This document shows, in pieces, positions 24,724 to 33,656 of a stretch of 64,000 bases of DNA; within the stretch, counting starts at the first letter, position 1, and each line of letters starts with the position of its first letter. The translations under genes were made by a program, and so were the position numbers. The notes under the pieces are model-generated. The model searched no databases and was not told where the DNA came from. It was given only the letters and a program-made list of their open reading frames with translations. The DNA is from Planctomycetota bacterium. Lineage in GTDB: Bacteria; Planctomycetota; UBA1135; GCA-002686595. The DNA is taken from positions 28,432-92,431 of the forward strand of contig CANKOY010000006.1 of NCBI GenBank assembly GCA_947484275.1, in the 5' to 3' direction.

Positions 24724-26222
24724 TCGCACAGCGCATTTTTTCGCGCGCCAGCCGCGCGTTCCTGATCGCGTTGCTGGCTTCGCCGCTCGCAGCGGCCCAG
24801 GGTCTCGAGGACCTGGAGAAGCGCCTGGCGGATTCAGACGAGCGCACGCGTCGCGCGGCCGTGGAAGAGCTGTCGCGGAGAAACGGCGCCGCGGCCATGG
24901 CGCTTGTATTGAAGAGCCTGAAGGATCCGAGCCCCATGGTCGCCGACGAGGCTCAGCTCTCGCTCGCGAGCGCCGACGAGGAGGCCGAATACGACCTTTT
25001 GTTTTCGAAGGAAGGTCTCGGGGCACGCGACGAACTGGTGCGCCTGCGCTGCGCCGAAGCTCTGGGCCGGATCGAAGGGAAAATTCCCGCTGCGCGGCTG
25101 GTCAAGGCCCTGTCCGATCGGGACCCCAACGTGCGCCGCGCCCTGGTGCATTCGATCGAGCGGCTCTCGGGCCGCTTTGGAATCGTCGAGGGTCCCGCTG
25201 ATTCCCTGCGCAAGGACCTCTCCAATCTTGCGGAGCGCGACAGTTCATCCGGCGTGCGCGCAGCCAGTGTCATAGCACTGGATGCCCTCGGCTCCGGCCT
25301 CGGGGCGGTGGAACTCGGCCGCCTCGCCGCGGACAAGCTGTTCGAGGTGCGCTCCGCGGCGCTGCTTGCTGCCGCGGATGTCGAACCCATAGCACGCCTG
25401 GAACTGGCGCGCCTTTGCATGAAGGACGCCCATCCGAGCGTGCGCCTGCAGGCCACGATTCTGCTTGGCACCTTGGCCCACCGCGATGCTGCGCTGCTGC
25501 TGGCCGAGGCGCTCGAGACCGAGAAGGGGCTGCGGCAGGCGTGGGCCATCGTCAGCCAGCTCCGGCGCCTCTCCGGACTGAAGGCCGCCCGCGACGCGCG
25601 CTATTGGCAGCGCTGGGCCAAGGAGTTGCCCCTGGATTGGAAGCCCGCCGCGACCGATGGCAAGCCAGGAGACAGCGAGCCAAACACTGCCACCTTCGCC
25701 GGACTGCCGCTGTTGTCCGAGCGCCTGACCATCCTGATCGACCTCTCCGGTTCCATGTGGGAAGAGCGCGACGGCAAGACGCGCAAGGCTGGCGCGGAGA
25801 AGGAACTGGAGCGGGCCCTTGGCACGCTGGCTCCAGGCGCGGAGTTCAATCTGATTCCCTTCACGGGCACACCTCTGCCCTGGCAGGACGCGCTGCAGGC
25901 GGCGACGCCGAAGAACATCGCAGCGGCACTGAACTTCTTCGGCAAGCGCTCCGACCGCGGCAAGGGCAACTTCTGGGATGCGCTGCAGCTCGCGCTGTCG
26001 GATCCGAACCTCGATACGGTGGTGATGTTGGGCGACGGCGCGCCCACCGGCGGAACGCGCTGGAACGTGGAATTGATGCGGCTCCTGTTCGCGGAGCAGA
26101 ATCGCTTCCGCCTGGTGCAGCTCGACGCGGTCCTCGTGGACTGTCCCAAGGGCCTGACCCGCACCTGGACCACCTGGTGCGAGTCCACGGGCGGCAAGAC
26201 GCTGGCAACGGACCTGCGGTAG
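24720..26222 (+). CDS. exported HEAT-repeat protein with C-terminal von Willebrand A domain
   Basis: 500 residues from a TTG at 24720 overlapping the nucleotidase stop. A signal peptide ends near LAAAQG. HEAT-like helical repeats cover about residues 30-290. The VWA domain (about 335-500) has the metal-coordinating DLSGS and a later LGDGAPTGG strand, so the MIDAS site looks intact. VWA domains bind proteins through a divalent metal. Overlap suggests the nucleotidase and this scaffold act together outside the cytoplasm. Similar HEAT/VWA proteins are frequent in Planctomycetota, but the function is unknown. Confidence 0.85.
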   Translation: MIAQRIFSRASRAFLIALLASPLAAAQGLEDLEKRLADSDERTRRAAVEELSRRNGAAAMALVLKSLKDPSPMVADEAQLSLASADEEAEYDLLFSKEGLGARDELVRLRCAEALGRIEGKIPAARLVKALSDRDPNVRRALVHSIERLSGRFGIVEGPADSLRKDLSNLAERDSSSGVRAASVIALDALGSGLGAVELGRLAADKLFEVRSAALLAAADVEPIARLELARLCMKDAHPSVRLQATILLGTLAHRDAALLLAEALETEKGLRQAWAIVSQLRRLSGLKAARDARYWQRWAKELPLDWKPAATDGKPGDSEPNTATFAGLPLLSERLTILIDLSGSMWEERDGKTRKAGAEKELERALGTLAPGAEFNLIPFTGTPLPWQDALQAATPKNIAAALNFFGKRSDRGKGNFWDALQLALSDPNLDTVVMLGDGAPTGGTRWNVELMRLLFAEQNRFRLVQLDAVLVDCPKGLTRTWTTWCESTGGKTLATDLR

Positions 26223-26313
26223 CGGAAACGGGCCAGGCTTGCCGCTCCCCCTACAGCGGGATAGGCTGAATCCACGACTAGTCCCTCGTGCTGGGTCGTT
26301 CCCCCTTCCACGT

Positions 26314-27831
26314 ATGATCGCGACCAAGACGCGAGCTGGGCTTGCCCAGAATCGCTCCGTTGTCTTCGTCGAAGTCAACGAAGCAGAGCGCCATTTCCTC
26401 GAGCAGGGGATCAAGGCTGGGCGGTTGCCGCATTTCGCGCGCATGACCGCTGGCGGTGCATTCCTGCGCACGCGCGTGCGCGGTTATGACCCGTCCCAGG
26501 AGAAGGCGTGGCGCCTGATATCGCCCTGGATCATCTGGCCGTCGGTCTACTCGGGCCTGGAACCTGAGCAGCACGGAATCATCGGCTTCGGCCAGGACAC
26601 GAGCTCCATCCGCGGCCGCTGCATATGGGATGTCCTCGATGCCCACCATGTTTCGGTCGGCGTGTTCGGGAGCCTGATGAGCTACCCGCCGCGCACTTCC
26701 GGCAACGCGCGCTACTATGTGCCCGAGGGATTGGCGGACGACGCGCGCTGCATCCCCGAGTCGGCCCGGCCCGTTCAAGAATTCTGCATCTTCAGCGCGC
26801 GCAACTACTCCGAGAGCTTTTCGCTCAAGGCGCTCGAGGCGGTCGGACTCTTGCTGCGCACCATGAAGTCCGGCGTGAGTGCAGCGACCGTGCTCAAGAC
26901 CCTGGCCCAGGTGCCGAAGGAAGTCTTGTTCGGATCGGCGCAAGTTCCCGAGCGCGCGATGCTCGCCAGCTACATCGCCTTCGACGCATTTCGTGCGCTG
27001 TACACGGCACACCGCCCAGCGTTCGCCACGCTGCACTTGAACCATGTGGCGTACATGCAGCATCGCTACTGGCGCGCGGCGGAGCCGAATTTGTTCCGCG
27101 ACGAGCTGAGCTCGACCGATCAGCGCTTCTTCGGCGACGTTTCGGAGCGCAAGAACTACGAGGGACGCTTCGCCCACTGGATCGAGCGCAGCTTTGCCTA
27201 CACCGACGAGCTTCTGGGCCAGCTGCTCGAAATGGTGGACGACGACACGATCGTCGTGGTGGGCACAGGCCTGGGTCAGCGGCCCTTCGACCCGGTCGGA
27301 GAAATCCACAATCCCGTCGTGCGCCTTGTGAAGGAGCGCGAATTGTTCGACGCCGCGGGACTTTCGGAATACACAGTTTTGCACCAGATGAATCCGGATC
27401 TGACGGTCAATTTCCCGTCGGAAGCGGAGGCCGAACGCGCGCAGGCGCAGCTGTCGGGTCTGTATGTGGACCCAGCTGAAGCGCTGTTCCACGTGGCGCG
27501 ACGCGGACCGCAGGTGTTCATCGAACTCAACATGCCCCGCCGTGCTGCGAAGCGTGAAGAGCGGCCGATTCGCCACCGCGCACTCCCAGAGTTCAGCGCG
27601 TCCTTCGCGCGACACATCCACGAGCATCCGACAGCCGACCAATCGACTGCGCACCACAAGGACACTGGCTGGCTCTTGGCCTACTCGAAGGGACTGCAAC
27701 TGAAGTCCGCACAGGATTCGATGTCGGTCACCGAGATTGCGCCCACTGTCCTGTCCTGGTTCGACGTGCCGATCCCGAGTTGGATGGATGGCACGCGCGC
27801 TCCCGCGATTCAAATTGCGCCGCGGCCATGA
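26314..27831 (+). CDS. alkaline-phosphatase-superfamily protein of a glycan locus, metal ligands degenerate
   Basis: 505 residues; the ATG at 26314 is preferred over an in-frame start at 26239. The fold is recognisable from SPWIIWPSVYSGLEPEQHGI, LHLNHVAYMQHRYWR and the final SVTEIAPTVLSWFDVPIPSWMDG. Typical phosphodiesterase members have an Asp-rich first strand (DG.D) and SDHG; here these are EVNE and GTGLGQ, so the usual zinc ligands are missing. Comparable proteins occur in exopolysaccharide clusters and may transfer or sense phospho-groups by another mechanism. Its stop overlaps the GT2 start (ATGA). Confidence 0.75.
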   Translation: MIATKTRAGLAQNRSVVFVEVNEAERHFLEQGIKAGRLPHFARMTAGGAFLRTRVRGYDPSQEKAWRLISPWIIWPSVYSGLEPEQHGIIGFGQDTSSIRGRCIWDVLDAHHVSVGVFGSLMSYPPRTSGNARYYVPEGLADDARCIPESARPVQEFCIFSARNYSESFSLKALEAVGLLLRTMKSGVSAATVLKTLAQVPKEVLFGSAQVPERAMLASYIAFDAFRALYTAHRPAFATLHLNHVAYMQHRYWRAAEPNLFRDELSSTDQRFFGDVSERKNYEGRFAHWIERSFAYTDELLGQLLEMVDDDTIVVVGTGLGQRPFDPVGEIHNPVVRLVKERELFDAAGLSEYTVLHQMNPDLTVNFPSEAEAERAQAQLSGLYVDPAEALFHVARRGPQVFIELNMPRRAAKREERPIRHRALPEFSASFARHIHEHPTADQSTAHHKDTGWLLAYSKGLQLKSAQDSMSVTEIAPTVLSWFDVPIPSWMDGTRAPAIQIAPRP

Positions 27832-28865
27832 CGATCAAGCACGCAGTTGCGGAGTTGACGCAGTCCGAACTTGCGCAGCAGTTGAACGCCGAATTCGACG
27901 GCATCGCGATCGGCGTCGTGATTCCGGCCTACGGCGTGGCGCAGCAGATCGAGCGCGTGATCGCCGGGATCCCCGCTTACGTGGACACGATCATCGTTGT
28001 CGAAGACGGATCCAAGGACGACACCCTGGCCAAGCTGCGCGCCCTGCGCGATCCGCGCTTGATTTTGATCGAGCACCCTCAGAACCGCGGCGTGGGCGCC
28101 GCCATGGCCACCGGGTTCAAGCGCGCCCTGGTGGAGAAACTGGACATCGTGGTCAAGCTCGACGGCGACGATCAAATGGATCCGGCGCGCATGCCCGAGT
28201 TGCTGCGCCCGCTGATCGCCGGCGCGGCGGACATGTGCAAGGGCAACCGTTACTCCGACTTCGTGGCGTTGCGCTCGATGCCCTTCCTGCGCATGGTCGG
28301 CAACGCAGGGCTGACCTTTCTGGTAAAGGTCGCCTCGGGACAATGGAGCCTGTTCGATCCCGCGAACGGCTACATTGCGATCCGCACAGACGTCCTACGA
28401 CGCATGGGGCTCGACAATCTGCCGGACCGCTATTTCTTCGAAAGCGGGCTGTTGATCAAACTGGGCATCCTGCGCGCCGTGGTGCTCGACGTGCCGATTT
28501 CGGCGCGCTACGCCGACGAAAAGAGCTCGCTCTCGATCACGCGCACACTGTTTGGTTTTCCACCGCGGCTCCTCGGAGGCCTGCTGCGTCGATTGTTTTG
28601 GCGCTATCTGGTCTACGACTTCACCGCGCTGTCGTTGTTCCTGGCCCTGGGCCTGCCGGCGCTCGTGGGTGGGACAAGCTACGGCCTGTGGCTGTGGTGG
28701 GATTTGAGCGGTCGCGGGGAATACGCCCATCCAGGGCAAGTCATGCTGGCCACTCTGCCGATTATCCTCGGCGCCCAACTCGTGCTTCAGGCCGTGACCC
28801 TGGACATTGCCAACACGCCTCGCACGCCGATCAGCGCACCTCTCAGGGCACGCCCTCCACACTGA
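27828..28865 (+). CDS. family 2 glycosyltransferase with C-terminal membrane segments
   Basis: 345 residues. The GT-A domain starts GVVIPAYGVAQQIERVI, has VVEDGSKDDT and the metal-binding DGDDQMDP (about 114-121), typical of GT2 polyprenyl-phosphate or lipid-linked sugar transferases. Two or three hydrophobic segments at about 255-335 anchor the protein in the membrane. It overlaps the phosphatase-fold gene and precedes the amidotransferase fusion and flippase, so it probably helps assemble a lipid-linked glycan on the cytoplasmic face. The sugar and acceptor are unknown. Confidence 0.9.
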   Translation: MTIKHAVAELTQSELAQQLNAEFDGIAIGVVIPAYGVAQQIERVIAGIPAYVDTIIVVEDGSKDDTLAKLRALRDPRLILIEHPQNRGVGAAMATGFKRALVEKLDIVVKLDGDDQMDPARMPELLRPLIAGAADMCKGNRYSDFVALRSMPFLRMVGNAGLTFLVKVASGQWSLFDPANGYIAIRTDVLRRMGLDNLPDRYFFESGLLIKLGILRAVVLDVPISARYADEKSSLSITRTLFGFPPRLLGGLLRRLFWRYLVYDFTALSLFLALGLPALVGGTSYGLWLWWDLSGRGEYAHPGQVMLATLPIILGAQLVLQAVTLDIANTPRTPISAPLRARPPH

Positions 28866-28930
28866 CCACCGCCTGGGGTATCCGCACTCGCGGTGTCCCA
28901 GGCATTTGATCCGAGCAACACTCCCCATCC

Positions 28931-30898
28931 ATGTGCGGCATTTTCGGCATTGTCTGCAGGCAGAACTCCGGCGCGAGCCCCGAGCAGGCCGGTCGTCTGG
29001 TCAAAGCGTTGCTCGAGGCCTCGAAGACCCGCGGTCGCGAAGCAGCGGGACTTGCCGTGCGCGGCGGCGAGTCCATCGAAGTGCTCAAGCAGGCAGGCTC
29101 GGTGGAGGATCTGTTGGCGAACCCGCGCTTCAAGGCGCTGCTTGGCCGTGCCACGGAGTCGTTCGAAGCGCGCCGAGGTGACGGGCGCGGTCATTCCTTG
29201 GCGATCACTGGCCATTCGCGGCTGGTGACCAACGGTTTCCAATCCAACGACGAGAACAACCAGCCTGTGATCAACCGCGGATCCGTCGGGATCCACAACG
29301 GGATCATCGTCAACGACCGCGCGATCGCGGCCGCTCGGCCGGAGATCAAGTTGCGCTCTGAAGTCGACTCTGAGCTGCTCGTGGGCCTCCTGCGCAGCGA
29401 ATTCGACTCGCGCGGGAATCTGATCGAAGCCGCGCGCCAGACGTTCAAGACCATCGAGGGTTCGGCTTCCTTGTCGATGTTCTTCGACAGCGTGCCGTGG
29501 TTGTTGCTCGCTACCAACACGGGCTCGCTGTTCACGCTGCGCAACGCCGGCGACACGTTCATCGCCTTTGCATCAGAGCGCTTCATCTTGCAGCGACTTG
29601 CCGAACGCGAGAACCTCGAGGCGCACTTTGGTGCGCTGAAGTTGGAGCAAGTCGCCGCAGGTCGAGCGCTTGTGATCCATCTGGATCCGAAGCCTGGTCA
29701 AGGGGAATCAGTCGTCGGCTTCGATTTGACGAGCTCCGACACTGCGAGTCTGAATGGCGCGTTCACCCGTCAGGATGTGACGCCCGCCAAGATCGTGGAC
29801 CTGACGCGCAACGCGTCGAACCTGCGTCGCTGCAAGCGCTGCATCTTGCCCGAGACCTATCCCTTCGTTGATTTCGATGCGGCGGGCATTTGCCGCTACT
29901 GCCGCAACTGGCGCAAGATCACCGTCAAGGGGCCCGAGGCCCTGCGCGCCGCCGTCGAGCCTTATCGATCCAGCGACGGATCGCCGGACGTTATCGTCGC
30001 CTTCTCCGGAGGTCGCGACTCCGCCTATGGCCTGCACTACGCCAAGAAAGTGCTCGGCATGAATCCGGTCGCATTCACCTACGACTGGGGCATGGTCACC
30101 GATCTTGCGCGCCGCAACCAAGCGCGCCTGTGCGGTTCCCTGGGTGTCGAGCACATCCTGCGTTCGGCGGACATCACCAAGAAGCGACGTTTCGTGCGCA
30201 AGAACGTCGAGGCCTGGCTCAGGCAGCCGGAGCTGGGCATGGTCACGCTGTTTACCGCAGGCGACAAGGAGTTCTACAAGTACGCGCGCGACCTGCGCAC
30301 GGAAACCGGCATCAAGCTGGTGATCTTCTGCACCGGCAACATGATCGAGGACACGCCCTACAAGACAGGCTTGTGCGGAATCCGTGAGGACGATCACGGG
30401 ATGACGCTGACTGGCCTGTCGCGGCGCAACGAGATCGCGTTGCTTTGGTACTACTTCAAGCACTACCTGAAGAATCCAGGCTATTGGAACGAGTCGCTGC
30501 TCGACACGATCAACGCGTACTACCAGACCTTCATGGTCAAAGACGACTTCCTTTACCTCTTCCACTACTTGGAATGGCGCGAGGAGGAGGTTGTCGGCAC
30601 GATTCGGCGCGAATACGACTGGGAAGTGGCCACGGACACGACGACCACCTGGCGAATCGGAGACGGAACCGCGCCGTTCTACAACTACATCTATCAGACG
30701 ATCGCGGGGTTCACGGAGGATGAGGTGATGCTCTCCAACATGATTCGCGAGGAGCACATGACGCGCGAGCAAGCCGTGGCGCGCGCAGTCGATTACTCCA
30801 AGCCGCGCATTCCCTCGATTCGCGAGTACGCGCAACTTGCCGGCTTCAACTGCGAAGAGGCGCTGAACATCATCAACGCCGCGCCGAAGCTGTACTGA
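28931..30898 (+). CDS. class II glutaminase fused to WbpG-type N-acetyl sugar amidotransferase
   Basis: 655 residues. The start MCGIFGIV leaves Cys2 as the N-terminal nucleophile of a class II glutamine amidotransferase (2-285), with HNGIIVND and SEVDSELL motifs. A zinc-like set C301-x2-C304 and C321-x2-C324 leads into a PP-loop ATPase domain with FSGGRDS (358-364) that matches the WbpG/PseA-type sugar amidotransferases. Known WbpG proteins take ammonia from a separate HisH-like glutaminase; here an unrelated class II glutaminase is fused in cis. The enzyme should turn a UDP-N-acetyl sugar's acetamido group into acetamidino with glutamine and ATP. That reaction is inferred from the family. 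Confidence 0.85.
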   Translation: MCGIFGIVCRQNSGASPEQAGRLVKALLEASKTRGREAAGLAVRGGESIEVLKQAGSVEDLLANPRFKALLGRATESFEARRGDGRGHSLAITGHSRLVTNGFQSNDENNQPVINRGSVGIHNGIIVNDRAIAAARPEIKLRSEVDSELLVGLLRSEFDSRGNLIEAARQTFKTIEGSASLSMFFDSVPWLLLATNTGSLFTLRNAGDTFIAFASERFILQRLAERENLEAHFGALKLEQVAAGRALVIHLDPKPGQGESVVGFDLTSSDTASLNGAFTRQDVTPAKIVDLTRNASNLRRCKRCILPETYPFVDFDAAGICRYCRNWRKITVKGPEALRAAVEPYRSSDGSPDVIVAFSGGRDSAYGLHYAKKVLGMNPVAFTYDWGMVTDLARRNQARLCGSLGVEHILRSADITKKRRFVRKNVEAWLRQPELGMVTLFTAGDKEFYKYARDLRTETGIKLVIFCTGNMIEDTPYKTGLCGIREDDHGMTLTGLSRRNEIALLWYYFKHYLKNPGYWNESLLDTINAYYQTFMVKDDFLYLFHYLEWREEEVVGTIRREYDWEVATDTTTTWRIGDGTAPFYNYIYQTIAGFTEDEVMLSNMIREEHMTREQAVARAVDYSKPRIPSIREYAQLAGFNCEEALNIINAAPKLY

Positions 30899-30911
30899 GA
30901 GCCGGCGTAGC

Positions 30912-32204
30912 GTGAGCGCCACCGACGAGAGCCCGGGCTTAGACCAGTCGGACAAGCGCCTGCGTTCCGGCGTGACCTGGAACGTCGCCAGCCTGGCCGT
31001 GCTTGGCTTTGCTGGGATTGCGCTCAATGTCCTGATCGGACGCCACTTCGGAGCCGCGGCGCTCGGAGTGTTCAACCAGGTGATGGGCGCGTACATCCTG
31101 TTTTCGATGGCCGCGGCAGGCGGCATCAACTACTCGCTGCTCGGCGCCGTGGCCGAAGCGCCGGCTGACCGGCCGCGCGTCGCGGGCGCCGTCGTTGGCG
31201 CGCTGTTGCCAACGATCCTGCTCGCCGCCGCCGTGACGGCGGCATTCTTCGCTTCAGGGAACTGGGTTGCGGACGTGCTCGACAGTCCAGGCGTGGCGAA
31301 GGGGATGCGCGATGCGGCGCCCGGTCTTTTCTTCTTCGCCCTCAACAAACAGCTGCTTGCCGTCGTCAACGGCATGCAGCGCATGCGCGCGTTCGCGATC
31401 TACCAGGCACTGCGCTACGTGTTGATCCTCGTGGGCTTCGTGATTCTGTGGAGCGCGTCTTGTTCCGGCGACGAGTTGTCTCTCGTCTGGACTATCGCGG
31501 AGGGGACTCTATTCGTCGTGTTGGCCGTGGAAGTCGGCCTGCAGGTCAGCTGGCGCCAGGCCGTGGACGTAGTGAATTGGAGTCGCGTGCATTTGATTTT
31601 CGGGTCGCGCAGCGTGCTCTCCGCGATGCTGCTCGAATTGAACGCCAAGATCGACATCTGGATGCTCGGCCTGTGGCTCGGCGATGCCAGCGTCGGCGTG
31701 TACAGCCTCGCCGCGAATCTGGCCGAGGGCTTCTACCAATTGATCGTTGTGCTGCAGAACAACTTCAATCCTGTGCTGGCGAGTCTCTCTGCCCGCGGTT
31801 CGAGCGCGGAACTGCACGCACTGATCGCCAAGGCCCGGCGCTGGATCGTCCCAAGTTTCGCGGGGCTGGCGCTCGTGTCTGCGGCCCTATATCCCTGGAC
31901 GTTGCCCTTGCTCGCCGAGGGTCCGGAGTTCGCGGACAGCTGGTTGCCCTTCGCGATTCTCGTGGGTTCCATCGGAGCGCTGGCGGCATGGTTGCCCTTT
32001 GGAAGCCTGCTCTTGATGGCCAAGCGCCCGGCCTGGAATTCGCTTTTGATGGCGTTGGTCGTGGGCGTCAACGTCGGCGCGAACGCGCTCCTGATCCCGC
32101 GCTTTGGGATCGTCGGGGCAGCGCTCGGTACCGCGATCGCCTTCGCCGCGTTCTGCTTACTGTTGAAAGTGCTCGCGCGCCGGCTGCTGGGCGTCCGACT
32201 CTGA
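30912..32204 (+). CDS. polysaccharide flippase (Wzx/MOP family)
   Basis: 430 residues from a GTG at 30912, 13 bp after the fusion gene. About 12-14 membrane segments start with SGVTWNVASLAVLGFAGIALNVL, and the GRHFGAAALGVFNQV and IDIWMLGLWLGDASVGVYSLA regions are typical of oligosaccharide flippases of the MATE/MOP superfamily. It would move the lipid-linked product of the neighbouring GT2 and amidotransferase to the outer leaflet. Last gene of the run; convergent with the minus-strand operon ending at 32208. Confidence 0.9.
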   Translation: MSATDESPGLDQSDKRLRSGVTWNVASLAVLGFAGIALNVLIGRHFGAAALGVFNQVMGAYILFSMAAAGGINYSLLGAVAEAPADRPRVAGAVVGALLPTILLAAAVTAAFFASGNWVADVLDSPGVAKGMRDAAPGLFFFALNKQLLAVVNGMQRMRAFAIYQALRYVLILVGFVILWSASCSGDELSLVWTIAEGTLFVVLAVEVGLQVSWRQAVDVVNWSRVHLIFGSRSVLSAMLLELNAKIDIWMLGLWLGDASVGVYSLAANLAEGFYQLIVVLQNNFNPVLASLSARGSSAELHALIAKARRWIVPSFAGLALVSAALYPWTLPLLAEGPEFADSWLPFAILVGSIGALAAWLPFGSLLLMAKRPAWNSLLMALVVGVNVGANALLIPRFGIVGAALGTAIAFAAFCLLLKVLARRLLGVRL

Positions 32205-32207
32205 GTC

Positions 32208-32894
32208 TCAGGGCCGTTCGGCCAGGGCCTGCGCCAATTCCTGCAGGCGCGGCTTCGAGTACGGCTCGGAGCGCGACCAGGCGGCGTTGACGATCAGGGC
32301 ATCCTCGGGCTTCGACAGGTTCAGCCGCGCCACGTCCTTGAACGTTCCGCCGGGCTCGAACTCGCGTTCGACAACATAGGCAAGGAAGCGCTCGCCCACG
32401 GCGAGCGTGCCCAGTTCGAGCACCATGCGACCGCCCTTGCTCGGGACCTCTGCGAAGCTGCCGACGCTCAGCTTCGCGTCGAACAATCGATTCAGTTCCT
32501 TCTGCGCGCGATCCTTGGGATAGCTAACGAAGACCAAGGCCCGCGGCCAACGATCGACCGGACCCTTATCGATCCGCTCCCAATCGACTTTCGACTCGTC
32601 GCCCTTGGCTTTCGACTGCACCGCGATCCTCGCGCGTTCTGGCTCAGCCGTGTTGTCGAGGCACTGCACCACTTCCTCGCCGCCCATCAACTTCGCCGCG
32701 TCGCGAATCGCGTAGTCGCCAGGCAAAACCGCCGCCCCAAACCATGTTTGGAAGAGCTGCGCCCCGTCGCGCGGCTCGGTCTTGGGCAGCACGATCCAGG
32801 CCACGATCGAGCCCAGGACTAGGAGTCCAAAGGCAATGCCGAGCACGCAGCCGGGGCGTTCGCGCCCGGGAGTCTTCTGGGATTCAACCACCAC
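32208..32894 (-). CDS. hypothetical single-pass membrane protein
   Basis: 228 residues from a GTG at 32894, which shares one base with the stop of the next gene upstream. One transmembrane helix (about 18-37, GCVLGIAFGLLVLGSIVAWIV) is followed by a soluble, presumably extracytoplasmic region. No known domain is recognised. It is the last gene of the operon that contains acyl-CoA enzymes, and shares the short-cytoplasmic-tail/TM/soluble layout with its neighbour at 32894-33631, so the two may form a pair. Confidence 0.7.
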   Translation of the reverse strand: MVVESQKTPGRERPGCVLGIAFGLLVLGSIVAWIVLPKTEPRDGAQLFQTWFGAAVLPGDYAIRDAAKLMGGEEVVQCLDNTAEPERARIAVQSKAKGDESKVDWERIDKGPVDRWPRALVFVSYPKDRAQKELNRLFDAKLSVGSFAEVPSKGGRMVLELGTLAVGERFLAYVVEREFEPGGTFKDVARLNLSKPEDALIVNAAWSRSEPYSKPRLQELAQALAERP

Positions 32895-33631
32895 TAGCGG
32901 GTCGGTCCGATCTTGAATGGCGCCAGGATTTTTACGGCCTCTTCATCGCTGACCGTGGCCCCTGCCGTGACGCGCATCATCCAAATCAGCACGCGCCCGT
33001 CGGATCCCTCGGGCGTGACGTCCAGCGCCAGCCCATCACCGTGCAGGGATTGGCCGCGCAGGAGAGTCGAATTGGCGAGCTCCTCGAAGGACCCTGGGTC
33101 GGTTTCATTCGGCGGCGTGGCGGGCGCTGGCACCGGGGGCGGAGCACCAGCGCTCGACTTGCGCGCGATGCGCACGCTGCGCAACTCGCGCCCCTGGAGC
33201 ACGAGTTGCCCTGGGGTGGTCTCGAACTCGTCCTCAGAGACCGAGAACATCGGTGCCTCCGCGGGAGAGTCGAACCACTGGCCCCAGGCCTCGCTCGCGC
33301 CGTGATCGCCAGCAGAAAGTACAAACACGGTCAAATCGCGCGACGGAGAATCCAAGATCCACAGATCGATGAACGGAATCGGCCAGCTCGCGATAGAAAA
33401 CTCGGCCGGCTGTTCGTCGAAGGGCAAAACCTCGGCCAGTTTTGGCCATTGGACCTCGGGCTTGTTCTTCACTTCGACCCAGCGATCTAACCAGACGCTC
33501 CCGAAGTACAGCGCCACGGCTCCCGCGCCCAGGGCGAACATGCAGCCGCCGGCGCAGCCCATGAGCCACAGCGGGATCTTCCGCTTCTTGGGCGGTTCCA
33601 GGTGATCGCTACCCCAGCCTACGTCGCTCAT
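32894..33631 (-). CDS. hypothetical single-pass membrane protein
   Basis: 245 residues from the ATG at 33631; the open frame upstream overlaps the dehydrogenase gene and is not used. Cytoplasmic residues 1-21 include PPKKRK, then a helix (about 22-45, LWLMGCAGGCMFALGAGAVAL), then a soluble region with a Pro/Ala-rich linker around 165-180. No domain is recognised. Same operon as 32208-32894, with which it shares topology. Confidence 0.7.
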   Translation of the reverse strand: MSDVGWGSDHLEPPKKRKIPLWLMGCAGGCMFALGAGAVALYFGSVWLDRWVEVKNKPEVQWPKLAEVLPFDEQPAEFSIASWPIPFIDLWILDSPSRDLTVFVLSAGDHGASEAWGQWFDSPAEAPMFSVSEDEFETTPGQLVLQGRELRSVRIARKSSAGAPPPVPAPATPPNETDPGSFEELANSTLLRGQSLHGDGLALDVTPEGSDGRVLIWMMRVTAGATVSDEEAVKILAPFKIGPTR

Positions 33632-33656
33632 GGTTGTTCCTGTTTGCTCCAGGGCT

